DNA of 9,516 nt, taken from the NCBI GenBank assembly GCA_027063545.1, contig JAMORN010000102.1, positions 1 to 9,516 of the forward strand. Direction: 5' to 3'. The notes beneath the pieces are model-generated. The model was not told the DNA's origin, did no database searches, and worked only from the letters and a program-made list of their open reading frames with translations. The first letter of the stretch is position 1; the number at the start of each line of letters is the position of its first letter. Both the position numbers and the translations under genes were made by a program. Shown piece by piece: positions 1 to 7,180 of this stretch. The DNA comes from JAMORN01 sp027063545 [NCBI: bacterium] (GTDB lineage: Bacteria > JAMORN01).

Positions 1-266
1 CTTGTGTAAAATCAGCAATAATTCATATGACTAAATATATGGCTAAATATTTTAGAGGTTACAACATAAGGTTTAATTGTATAAGTCCAGGAGGGATTTT
101 TGACCAACAACCGAAAAAATTTTTAGAAATGTATAAAAATTATACTCTTAATAAAGGTATACTAGATAAAGCGGATATAGTTGGTACTTTAATATTTCTT
201 TTAAGCGATTTAAGTAAATATATAAACGGACAAAACATTATTGTTGATGATGGTTTTTGTTTATAA
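1..266 (+). CDS. Short-chain dehydrogenase/reductase, C-terminal fragment (5' end outside window)
   Basis: The reading frame is open from base 3 (codon TGT) to the TAA at 264-266, leaving 87 visible residues. The ATG at 27 is an internal Met, not the start, because the open frame continues upstream with SDR-like sequence. The first residues, CVKSAIIH, fit the segment containing the catalytic Lys of the SDR YxxxK motif (Lys codon at 9-11); the Tyr would lie just before base 1. Next comes a NIRFNCISPGGIFDQQ segment, the loop after the beta strand that closes over the nicotinamide, and the end GQNIIVDDGF, the usual SDR C-terminal strand. The SPGGIFDxQ form with a GQNxxVDxGF ending is what I recall from SDRs next to legionaminic/sialic acid-type sugar genes (PtmA-like). 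It is therefore probably an NAD(P)-dependent sugar or sugar-precursor oxidoreductase, but the substrate cannot be read here. The Rossmann glycine motif lies outside the window. The next gene follows after 54 bases, probably in the same operon. Confidence 0.85.
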   Translation, partial: CVKSAIIHMTKYMAKYFRGYNIRFNCISPGGIFDQQPKKFLEMYKNYTLNKGILDKADIVGTLIFLLSDLSKYINGQNIIVDDGFCL

Positions 267-320
267 TAAAAAGTATCTTTATGTTAGTTTGGTAATTTAC
301 AGTATTCGAGATTTAAAAAT

Positions 321-1598
321 ATGAAAATGAAGTTTAAAACCATTAACTATCTAAGAGTGGCTAATGCATTTATTAATATTATTAATTATTCCTTAAGAGG
401 ATTTTTCTTTATTTTAGGAGCAAGGTATTTAAGTATTCATGATTTAGGTATGTTAGGTGTAATATTTTCATATAATTCAATTTTTGTTTTTTTCCTTGGA
501 TTTGAATATTGGTATTTCTTTAACAGAAAGTATGCTGAATATATAGCTTTTGCAAAGTTTAATGATTTTAAAGTATTCTTCTTAAATCAATTTTATTTTT
601 ATATACTAGTGTATCTGATATTTTTACCTATAATTTTCTTCTTTTTTGAACTAAGATTTAAATTGGGTTTGGTTTTATGTATTGGAGTAATATCTTTTCA
701 TTTAATACAGGAAATCTCTAGAATATGGATATATCTAAATAGACAAATACTTTCTTCTCTTACGACCTTATCTTTAGCTATTTGGACAATTCCAGTGTAT
801 ATTTTATGGTTAAATGGAAGATTGATTTCTTTGCAGAATATTGTATATATATATGTTTCAAGCTTATTTTTTTGTATGCTTTTTTGGATGTCAATACTGA
901 TAAAAGTTATTAACCTAAATCCTCTGGAAATATTAAAATTTAGAGAATTTTTTAGATTTTCCATTCATAAAAAAGCAATAAAGTTGTCTTTTTGGATATT
1001 ACTTTCTGTTCTTTGTTATAGAATAGTTGAATTATCCCCTCGTTTATTTGCAGATTTTCTAAGAAATTATGAGTTGGCAGGGGCTATTACTTTTTATCAA
1101 TCTTTTGGTTCTCTCATCACTAGCTTTGTATATCATATCGTTTCAGTCTTCTTTTTGCCTAAAATGTTAAGAAAGGTGGACTATAATGAATTTAAAACGG
1201 TCATTAAAGAACTTAAATTTGAGCTAATAAAATATTCTTTTTTATTTTTTATTGTGTCCGCTGTTTCTCCTTTTGTTTTTGTAAAAATTTTTAACTTAAA
1301 ACAAGAATATGTGGATTTTTGGTATTTGAGCTTCGTTTTCGCTTTTGCTTATTTTGTACTAAGTCTTTCTACTTATTACTCATATGTATCTTATGTTAGA
1401 AATTTAGATGAGGTAAATTATTTATCCAATATATTATCTTTTATTTTTGTTTTCTTAACGTATGTTATAATGTATCTGTTGAAGATAAATGTTATAATAA
1501 TAATAACAATAGCTTTTTTTATTTTTTCATTTTCACAATATTTATTTAAAAGTCTTTTTTATAGGAGGTACGAAAGTAATGAAAGTAGCCTTTTTTGA
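321..1598 (+). CDS. Wzx-like polysaccharide flippase (MOP superfamily membrane protein)
   Basis: Predicted to flip undecaprenyl-diphosphate-linked repeat units across the inner membrane. The 425-residue product is almost wholly hydrophobic. I count about 12 candidate membrane segments, roughly at residues 14-34, 42-62, 88-108, 114-134, 150-166, 172-194, 220-240, 252-278, 302-322, 333-351, 366-387 and 389-408, with short Lys/Arg-rich loops between them. Length and topology match Wzx/RfbX-type flippases, and the N-terminal region resembles their start (an early helix followed by an ARYLSIHDLGMLGVI-type segment). Primary sequence in this family is poorly conserved, so the call rests on topology, size and context. 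The ATG at 321 has no clear SD, only a weak GAG about 10 bases upstream; an in-frame ATG two codons later is possible. The 3' end overlaps the next gene by 20 bases, which suggests translational coupling. Very AT-rich: one 60-base line (1441-1500) has 11 G/C. A MATE-like transporter is the alternative. Confidence 0.8.
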   Translation: MKMKFKTINYLRVANAFINIINYSLRGFFFILGARYLSIHDLGMLGVIFSYNSIFVFFLGFEYWYFFNRKYAEYIAFAKFNDFKVFFLNQFYFYILVYLIFLPIIFFFFELRFKLGLVLCIGVISFHLIQEISRIWIYLNRQILSSLTTLSLAIWTIPVYILWLNGRLISLQNIVYIYVSSLFFCMLFWMSILIKVINLNPLEILKFREFFRFSIHKKAIKLSFWILLSVLCYRIVELSPRLFADFLRNYELAGAITFYQSFGSLITSFVYHIVSVFFLPKMLRKVDYNEFKTVIKELKFELIKYSFLFFIVSAVSPFVFVKIFNLKQEYVDFWYLSFVFAFAYFVLSLSTYYSYVSYVRNLDEVNYLSNILSFIFVFLTYVIMYLLKINVIIIITIAFFIFSFSQYLFKSLFYRRYESNESSLF

Positions 1599-2961
1599 TA
1601 ATGGTAATTTAAGTATATTATTTTCTTTCATATCCAACTATTTAAATAGTAAAGGAATTAAGTCTTATATTTTAACTCTTTCAAAGAGGAAAAAGTTTTT
1701 CTTAGAAAGAAAGTTCAATACTCAGAATGTTTTTTATCTTGATTTTTCTAATGCTGATCCTGCTGAAGGTAAGAGAATATTAATGGATATTGAAAATAGA
1801 ATGAATGAATTTAGACTTTATAAAGCAATATACATGGATAGAGTTTTAAAATATGGAAATGAATTGAAAGTAAAGGAATATTTATACAATTTTGCGTCGG
1901 TATTAGATAAATTCATTCAAGAAAATGATATATCTGTTATTTTTGGTGAAGTTACCTGGGCAATAGAGTATATAGCGTATTTCATAATGTTATATAGGAA
2001 TAAAAAATATTTTGTTCCTATGAATAACTATGTTATTCCTGGAAAATTTAGTTTTTTAGATTATAAAAATACTAAGTCTTTTATAAAGAAACAACCAATA
2101 ACTAAGGATTATGAGGTGGCTAGAACTATATATCTTCAGAGGAAATCTACTGATATAAATAAACAGGCTAAGTTTTTACAAACTTATATGCCTCCAAACT
2201 TTAGAGATCGATTTTCTGTTTTAATTAACTCTTGGAATTTAGAAGATTATAGATATTCCTTGAAATTAAAATTAAGAATATTGAATCAATATAAAAATAG
2301 ATTAATTATAAATAAGCTTAGTAATAGTTTGTTTTTAACGATGGCAGATTTAAAAAAAACACAAAAATATGCAATTTACCTTCTTCATATTCAACCAGAA
2401 GCTACTCCAGATGTGGTTTCTACAGAATATAATGATCAACTTAGACTAATAGAAGTCATAAGGAATGTTTTACCTTCAGATATTCTTTTGCTTGTAAAGG
2501 AACATCCAAATGGTATAGGAAGCAGAAATATTTCTACTTTGAAAAAAATTAAAAATATTCCGGGAGTAGAATTAATACATCCTAAGATACTGATGAAAGA
2601 ATTATTTCCTTATATTAGTATTACTTTTACAATCGCGGGAACAGTTTCTTTTGAAAGTTCTATAAATGGAATACCTGCTATCATTTTTTCAGATATATAT
2701 CTTGATATATTCCCCCTAATTAAAAAAGAGTTCTCGTTTAAAAATTTAGCAAATACTATAATGGAGCAGTTAAAATTGGCTAATAGAGTATATTTTCAAA
2801 GTGAGATTGAAGACCAGAATATTGAAGCAATAGCAAAAATCAATGCTAATACTTTTGATGGTAAGATTTATGATCCTTTGTTAAGTAAAGATGTATTATT
2901 TAGAGATAATTTAGAAAATATTTCAAACGCTTTTTATAGATTTATAAAAAATGAAATTTAA
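1579..2961 (+). CDS. Capsule-synthesis (KpsS/KpsC-like) putative glycosyltransferase
   Basis: A 460-residue protein with no signal peptide or convincing membrane helix, so probably cytoplasmic or peripheral at the inner membrane. The N-terminal half (MKVAFFDNGN start) is not recognised. The C-terminal half has motifs I associate with capsule polysaccharide synthesis proteins of a GT-B-like fold: YLLHIQPEAT at 267-276, a beta strand ending VKEHP at 306-310, then TIAGTVSFESS at 351-361 followed by NGIPAIIF, where sugar-nucleotide enzymes of this fold bind the donor phosphate. Known KpsS/KpsC relatives transfer Kdo onto lipid in ABC-transporter-dependent capsule systems. Here the gene sits between flippase and polymerase, so it more likely adds a repeat-unit sugar. 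Donor and acceptor are unknown; an acidic sugar such as a nonulosonic acid is only a guess from the upstream SDR. The start is well supported: SD AGGAGGT at 1563-1569, nine bases before the ATG. The gene overlaps both neighbours, by 20 and 11 bases. Confidence 0.65.
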   Translation: MKVAFFDNGNLSILFSFISNYLNSKGIKSYILTLSKRKKFFLERKFNTQNVFYLDFSNADPAEGKRILMDIENRMNEFRLYKAIYMDRVLKYGNELKVKEYLYNFASVLDKFIQENDISVIFGEVTWAIEYIAYFIMLYRNKKYFVPMNNYVIPGKFSFLDYKNTKSFIKKQPITKDYEVARTIYLQRKSTDINKQAKFLQTYMPPNFRDRFSVLINSWNLEDYRYSLKLKLRILNQYKNRLIINKLSNSLFLTMADLKKTQKYAIYLLHIQPEATPDVVSTEYNDQLRLIEVIRNVLPSDILLLVKEHPNGIGSRNISTLKKIKNIPGVELIHPKILMKELFPYISITFTIAGTVSFESSINGIPAIIFSDIYLDIFPLIKKEFSFKNLANTIMEQLKLANRVYFQSEIEDQNIEAIAKINANTFDGKIYDPLLSKDVLFRDNLENISNAFYRFIKNEI

Positions 2962-4234
2962 AAAACTATTACTTATAAGCTTTATATTAAGTTTACCGTA
3001 TAATAATTTTCCTTACGGTATAGGTGGTACTTTAACTCCTTTAGCGCTTATACCAGGGTCTGTATTTATATTCTTATCTTTCGTAAATTTTTGTTTACGA
3101 GGAGTTTTTAAGTTTAATAAAAACTTATTGTTATTGGTGGTTGTGTTTGTATACTTTATAATTATTACGATATTTAATGATATTAGATTTTATGAGTATT
3201 TTGTAAAACAAAAAATAGTATCACCTTGGTTTCGTACTTTTCAGTTCATTATTTATAGTCTTATTTCGATAATTTCTTTTTATATTGGTTATAGAGCTTT
3301 GCAATATATAAGATCATTTAATAAGCTTATAAAAATTATATTATACGCTTATATACCTTCACTAGTTTTTGGAATTCTTGAAATTATTACTAATAATCAC
3401 TCTATTTTAAATTTAATTAGAAAATTTTTTGCTAGTACACAATTTCCTGATGGATATTATCGAATATATTTATTAACGACAGAACCTTCATGGGCAGGAT
3501 TTGATATGATATCATATGTTATTCCGATAACTATGTATTTACTTCTTAAAGAAAGAAGTAAAATTTATTTAGTATTGTTGATAATAGAATTAGTGATTTT
3601 TTTAGAAATAAAGTCATTACTTGCTGCTATAGTTTTTGCAATATTGTTTGTTGCTTATTTTCTTGTTAGTATTATTTATGAAAAAAAAGTTCTTTCTTTA
3701 CTTATTGCTTTTTTCACTATTGTTATCTTTTTGATTGGTTTACATATTTTTAGAGACATATATTGGGATAGATTTCAAGATTTTTTACAAGGTAATGACA
3801 GTTCTGCTTTGACTAGAACAGTTACATATATAATTGCTGTAAAAATACTCATTAATGAACCTATGATAGGAGTAGGATTTAGAAATAGCGGTTATTTCTA
3901 TACGGAATACATAAATCCTTTATTATTATCCCATCCTCTTATTAGAGATTGGGCTGATTTTTGGTCAAAAAGATTTCCTGATATAAAATCTACTATGTTT
4001 GAGATTGTGGCGTCTGTAGGTGTTCAAGGAATAGTTTTTTTTACTTTTTTTCTAACTTCTATAATTAAAAAGATTTTATTCATAAAGGATAGAGAAGCTT
4101 TGCTACTATTTTTAATGATTTTTTTAGCTTCTTTTATAGGTTCTTTTTCGTTAAATTTGATAGGATATCCTATTTTTTGGTTTTTTATTGGGCTTTTGTA
4201 TAAATTTTCAGGAAAACGTAACAAGGATGTTTAG
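2951..4234 (+). CDS. Wzy-like O-antigen/repeat-unit polymerase
   Basis: Predicted inner-membrane polymerase that joins lipid-linked repeat units on the periplasmic side. The 427-residue product has about 11 hydrophobic segments (around 5-16, 33-50, 59-75, 97-117, 127-146, 183-199, 205-220, 222-241, 248-266, 351-377 and 383-417). A large polar loop at about 267-350 sits late in the protein, as in Wzy and WaaL-type (O-antigen ligase domain) proteins. Visible family-like motifs are RIYLLTTEPSWAG at 171-183 and, in the loop, NDSSALTRT at 282-290 followed by NEPMIGVGFRNSG at 302-314. The Arg of the SALTR segment and the GVGF turn are typical of the family. Ligase versus polymerase cannot be decided by sequence alone; position between flippase and transferases favours polymerase. 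The start overlaps the preceding gene by 11 bases and has no SD, so translation is probably coupled to the upstream gene. Strongly AT-rich, with T8, T7 and A8 runs. Confidence 0.8.
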   Translation: MKFKKLLLISFILSLPYNNFPYGIGGTLTPLALIPGSVFIFLSFVNFCLRGVFKFNKNLLLLVVVFVYFIIITIFNDIRFYEYFVKQKIVSPWFRTFQFIIYSLISIISFYIGYRALQYIRSFNKLIKIILYAYIPSLVFGILEIITNNHSILNLIRKFFASTQFPDGYYRIYLLTTEPSWAGFDMISYVIPITMYLLLKERSKIYLVLLIIELVIFLEIKSLLAAIVFAILFVAYFLVSIIYEKKVLSLLIAFFTIVIFLIGLHIFRDIYWDRFQDFLQGNDSSALTRTVTYIIAVKILINEPMIGVGFRNSGYFYTEYINPLLLSHPLIRDWADFWSKRFPDIKSTMFEIVASVGVQGIVFFTFFLTSIIKKILFIKDREALLLFLMIFLASFIGSFSLNLIGYPIFWFFIGLLYKFSGKRNKDV

Positions 4235-4278
4235 CTTATTGATTGCGATTTGTTTGAAGTAGTAAATGAATTTTTATG

Positions 4279-4286
4279 AAAGGAGG
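4279..4286 (+). promoter_or_regulatory. Strong ribosome binding site deciding a GTG start
   Basis: AAAGGAGG lies six bases before the GTG at 4293. The longer in-frame ATG at 4266 would place this SD inside the coding region and has no SD of its own. The preferred start also puts the protein at VKRILFLASRFPYP, the normal beginning of a GT4 N-terminal Rossmann domain. The same ten bases, TGAAAGGAGG, recur before gmhA. Confidence 0.85.
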
Positions 4287-4292
4287 AATAGC

Positions 4293-5561
4293 GTGAAAAG
4301 AATATTATTTTTAGCTTCAAGATTTCCTTATCCTGCGAAAAGTGGAAGAGAAAGAACTTTGCTAGAATACCTTTCTTTTTTGAAGGGGAATGCGAAAGTT
4401 TATTTTTATTTTTTTGAAAAGAAAAAGAAGCCAGAAACTGTGATACAGGAATTTAAAAGTAAGTATCATATAGAACAAATAAAATTTATAAAATTACCAT
4501 CATTGTTTTCTTCAATGGTTAATATAGTTAAAGATACTTTGATTTTAAGAAAAAAAAGTTTACAGGAAAGCTTATTTTTTTCAAAGAAAATACAAACTTT
4601 TTTGATGAAAGAAGTTATATTAAATAATATAGATATTATATTTGCTGATATGATTAGAGCTGCTCAATATTTCGAATATGTAGATATTAAAAAAGTTACT
4701 AAGGTTTTTGATATGGATGATATAATTTCAAAAAGATACAAATACTTGATGGACTATTCAGATGTAAATATTTTGGGTAATTTCAATGATAATTTTCCAG
4801 AAATTTTTTCTATTATTATAAATAGTTACCTAAGAAAAATTATTTTAGATATAGAAGGTAGGTTAGTAGAAAGAAGAGAGTTAGAGTTAGCAAAGAAGTT
4901 TGATAAAGTTATATTAGTTTCTCCTGAAGAAGCAAATTTACTTAAGTATACGATAGGGAAAAAGGAAATTTATTATATATATCCTACGGTAAAGAGGATG
5001 ACGTTAAGGCTAAATATTAAAAAGTTATCACCAAGTATAAGTTTTATGGGACTTTTAAATGTTCCTCATAATGAAAAGGCTCTAATAACTTTTATTAAAA
5101 AAATATTTCCAGAAATAAAAAGATTATATCCTAATATTAAATTCTTTATAGTTGGGGCTAATCCAACAGAAAAACTTAAAAAACTTGTAAGGTTAAATAG
5201 CTCAAATATAATTTTGACTGGTTATGTTGAGAATTTTAGTGAATATATATTGAAAACTGATCTTTTTATTGCACCTATATATTTTGGTACAGGTATAAAA
5301 ACAAAAATTCTTGATGCTATGTCTTTAGGTATGCCTGTAATAACTACTCCTCTAGGAGTTCAAGGGTTGAGTGTAAAACATTTAAGAGATATAATTATAG
5401 TTAACGATGATAAGGAGTTTGTTTACTTTGTAGATAAGCTTTTGAAAGATGAGGAATTGAGAAGTTCTATCGGGAAAAAAGCTTATCAATATGTAAATAA
5501 ATATCATAATTATGAAAAAATAAGAAGAGAATTTTTAAAAATACTTTTAGGGGAGGAATAA
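4293..5561 (+). CDS. Glycosyltransferase family 4 (GT-B fold)
   Basis: Retaining glycosyltransferase expected to add one sugar to the lipid-linked repeat unit on the cytoplasmic face. With the GTG start the product is 422 residues. The N-terminal strand KRILFLASRFPYPAKSG is the typical opening of the acceptor domain. The mid-region DMDDIISKRY and the later FDKVILVSPEEANLL match GT4 proteins of the type sometimes called Stp1-like sugar transferases. The C-terminal donor domain shows SFMGLLNVPHNEKAL, then FFIVGANP, ILTGYVENFSEYI and GTGIKTKILDAMSLGMP. The last is the nucleotide-sugar-binding EX7E region, here with Asp in place of the first Glu. Linker and C-terminal residues look complete. Donor unknown; GDP-heptose is a candidate because the GDP-heptose genes follow directly, but that is inference. 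A 58-base gap separates it from the polymerase gene, and hddA follows its stop by only two bases. Confidence 0.85.
   Translation: MKRILFLASRFPYPAKSGRERTLLEYLSFLKGNAKVYFYFFEKKKKPETVIQEFKSKYHIEQIKFIKLPSLFSSMVNIVKDTLILRKKSLQESLFFSKKIQTFLMKEVILNNIDIIFADMIRAAQYFEYVDIKKVTKVFDMDDIISKRYKYLMDYSDVNILGNFNDNFPEIFSIIINSYLRKIILDIEGRLVERRELELAKKFDKVILVSPEEANLLKYTIGKKEIYYIYPTVKRMTLRLNIKKLSPSISFMGLLNVPHNEKALITFIKKIFPEIKRLYPNIKFFIVGANPTEKLKKLVRLNSSNIILTGYVENFSEYILKTDLFIAPIYFGTGIKTKILDAMSLGMPVITTPLGVQGLSVKHLRDIIIVNDDKEFVYFVDKLLKDEELRSSIGKKAYQYVNKYHNYEKIRREFLKILLGEE
5550..5556 (+). promoter_or_regulatory. Ribosome binding site of hddA
   Basis: GGGGAGG sits within the last codons of the preceding glycosyltransferase gene, seven bases before the hddA ATG. 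It supports that start and shows that the two genes are read from one transcript. Confidence 0.8.
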
Positions 5562-5563
5562 AT

Positions 5564-6586
5564 ATGATTTTTCGTTCACGGGCACCTCTTAGAATAGGTC
5601 TTGCTGGTGGTGGAACGGATGTTAGTCCTTATTCTGATATTTATGGAGGCGCGGTACTTAATGCTACTATAACTATGTATGCTTATGCAACCATAGAACC
5701 TAAGAATAACGGGAAGATTGTACTTAATTCTATAGATAAAAAGGAAAAGATTGAACTTGTGTCCAAAAAAAATTTAGAAATAGATGGCAGATTAGATTTG
5801 TTAAAAGCTGTTTATAATCGAATTGTTCAGGAATTTGTAAAAGAAGAATTATCTTTTGAAATCTCAACTTATGTTGATGCTCCTCCGGGTTCTGGACTCG
5901 GAAGTTCATCTACTCTTGTAGTTGCAATAATAGGTGCATTTGCTGAATGGTTAAGGCTACCTCTAGGTGAATATGATATAGCACGTTTAGCCTATAAAAT
6001 AGAAAGAGAAGATTTAGGTATGGCTGGAGGAAAGCAAGATCAATACGCAGCTACTTTCGGAGGTTTTAATTTTATGGAATTTTATAATAATGAAAAAGTC
6101 ATAGTGAATCCTTTAAGAATCAAATCAGAAATTATTAATGAACTTCAATTTAATTTTCTACTTTATTATACTGGAACAAGTAGATTATCTTCTAAGATTA
6201 TTGAAGCTCAAGTAAAAAACGTAATTAGTAAGAAAAATAAAGCTATAGAAGCTATGCATAAACTTAAAGAACAAGCAGTAATGATGAAAGAAGCTATCTT
6301 AAGAGGAAACCTTGCTGAAATAGGAGAAATTTTAGACTTTGGGTGGCAGTATAAAAAGCAGATGGCTAACGGCATTACTAATCCTGTTATAGAAGAAATT
6401 TATGAGACTGCAAAAAAAGCAGGAGCTACTGGTGGCAAGATTTCAGGAGCGGGAGGAGGTGGATTTATGATATTTTATTGTCCAAAGAATACAAAGTATA
6501 AAGTGATAGAAGCATTGCAAAAATTTGGCGGGGAATTTAGGAGATTTCAATTTACTAAATATGGACTTGAAACCTGGAAAGCTTAA
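5564..6586 (+). CDS. hddA: D-glycero-alpha-D-manno-heptose 7-phosphate kinase (GHMP family)
   Basis: ATP-dependent cytoplasmic kinase that phosphorylates C1 of D-glycero-alpha-D-manno-heptose 7-phosphate to the 1,7-bisphosphate, the second step towards GDP-heptose. The 340-residue length is normal for HddA. GHMP motifs are all present: the N-terminal substrate-side motif RAPLRIGLAGGGTD (6-19), the ATP phosphate-binding loop PPGSGLGSSS (107-116), the segment GGKQDQYAATFGG (155-167) carrying the likely catalytic Asp159, and the C-terminal glycine loop KISGAGGGGFMIF (292-304). The R(S/A)RAPLRIGLAGGGTDVSPY opening is characteristic of heptose and fucose-type kinases rather than galactokinase or homoserine kinase. 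The immediate neighbour gmhA makes its substrate and hddC uses the downstream product, which makes the assignment firm. It lies two bases after the glycosyltransferase stop and 21 bases before the gmhA ATG. G+C is clearly higher than in the upstream block (27 of 60 in bases 5881-5940). Confidence 0.93.
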   Translation: MIFRSRAPLRIGLAGGGTDVSPYSDIYGGAVLNATITMYAYATIEPKNNGKIVLNSIDKKEKIELVSKKNLEIDGRLDLLKAVYNRIVQEFVKEELSFEISTYVDAPPGSGLGSSSTLVVAIIGAFAEWLRLPLGEYDIARLAYKIEREDLGMAGGKQDQYAATFGGFNFMEFYNNEKVIVNPLRIKSEIINELQFNFLLYYTGTSRLSSKIIEAQVKNVISKKNKAIEAMHKLKEQAVMMKEAILRGNLAEIGEILDFGWQYKKQMANGITNPVIEEIYETAKKAGATGGKISGAGGGGFMIFYCPKNTKYKVIEALQKFGGEFRRFQFTKYGLETWKA

Positions 6587-6592
6587 TTTTTG

Positions 6593-6600
6593 AAAGGAGG
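6593..6600 (+). promoter_or_regulatory. Ribosome binding site deciding the gmhA start
   Basis: AAAGGAGG lies seven bases before the ATG at 6608. A longer in-frame TTG start at 6590 would run straight through this SD, encoding KGG from it, so it is rejected. The ten-base string TGAAAGGAGG is identical to that before the GT4 gene. Confidence 0.85.
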
Positions 6601-6607
6601 GAAAGTA

Positions 6608-7180
6608 ATGGAAAAAATTATTTCTGCTATTAATGATTCAATTAATGTTAAGAGACAAATTATTGAAGATAAGATTCTACTGAAAAGCATATTAAAAGTA
6701 ACGAAGGAAGTTATAAATGCTTTTAGAAATGATAGAAAGGTTTTCTTTTGTGGAAATGGTGGAAGTGCTGCAGATGCCCAGCACCTCGCTGCTGAACTAT
6801 CTGGAAGGTTCTATTGTGATAGAGATCCCTTATTTGCTGAAGCTTTGCATGTCAACACATCTTATCTGACAGCAGTGGCAAATGATTACTCTTACGATGA
6901 GGTATTTTCAAGGCTTGTAAAAGCTAAGGGAAGGAAAGGGGATATTTTGATAGGGATTTCTACTTCTGGAAATTCTAAGAATGTAATAAAAGCTATTGAA
7001 GTTGCTAATGATATTGGAATGATAACTGTTGGAATGACCGGGAAAAGTGGTGGAAAAATGAAAGATATTTGCAAATATCTAATTAATGTGCCTTCTAATG
7101 ATACACCAAGAATTCAGGAATCTCATATAATGATTGGGCATATTATTTGCGAAATAGTAGAAAAGGAGTTGTTTGGTTAA
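6608..7180 (+). CDS. gmhA: Sedoheptulose 7-phosphate isomerase
   Basis: Converts sedoheptulose 7-phosphate to D-glycero-D-manno-heptose 7-phosphate, the first step of ADP- or GDP-heptose synthesis, in the cytoplasm. From the ATG the product is 190 residues, close to E. coli GmhA. It is a SIS-domain protein: CGNGGSAADAQHLAAE at 48-63, ISTSGNSKNVIKAI at 117-130, and TPRIQESHIMIGHIICEIVE at 166-185. The zinc ligands known from E. coli (His61, Glu65, Gln172, His180) correspond, with a constant offset of two, to His59, Glu63, Gln170 and His178 here, so the enzyme should be active. It stands between hddA and hddC; the stop TAA is followed directly by the hddC ATG. This context points to the GDP-heptose branch rather than the ADP-heptose (inner-core LPS) branch, although GmhA can serve both. 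Confidence 0.95.
   Translation: MEKIISAINDSINVKRQIIEDKILLKSILKVTKEVINAFRNDRKVFFCGNGGSAADAQHLAAELSGRFYCDRDPLFAEALHVNTSYLTAVANDYSYDEVFSRLVKAKGRKGDILIGISTSGNSKNVIKAIEVANDIGMITVGMTGKSGGKMKDICKYLINVPSNDTPRIQESHIMIGHIICEIVEKELFG

Noticed and set aside
262-267. Perfect TATAAT at the end of the SDR gene as a promoter for the flippase gene
   Set aside because: No convincing -35 box at 16-18 bases upstream (TTGTTG is at 15), and TATAAT by itself is common in AT-rich sequence.
698-964. Open frame of 88 codons on the minus strand within the flippase gene
   Set aside because: It lies antisense inside a well-supported membrane-protein gene, has no recognisable domain, and such frames are expected opposite Phe/Ile/Leu-rich coding DNA.
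4035-4051. T8 and T7 runs in the polymerase gene, with A8 runs at 3681-3688 and 4550-4557, as possible phase-variation tracts
   Set aside because: Runs of seven or eight are expected in DNA this AT-rich, all frames are intact, and they fall far from gene starts without longer tract structure.
4024-4224. Minus-strand open frame within the polymerase gene
   Set aside because: Antisense shadow of the Wzy C-terminus; the Lys-rich translation is what complementing poly-T-rich codons gives, and no family is recognised.
4235-4292. Gap before the GT4 gene as a promoter region (TTGATT at 4239-4244)
   Set aside because: The hexamer at the correct spacing, GTAAAT, is a poor -10 match; no hairpin or terminator is visible, so readthrough is the simplest view.
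6892-7074. Minus-strand open frame within gmhA
   Set aside because: Antisense to the conserved SIS domain of GmhA; the hydrophobic translation is a by-product of the coding strand.
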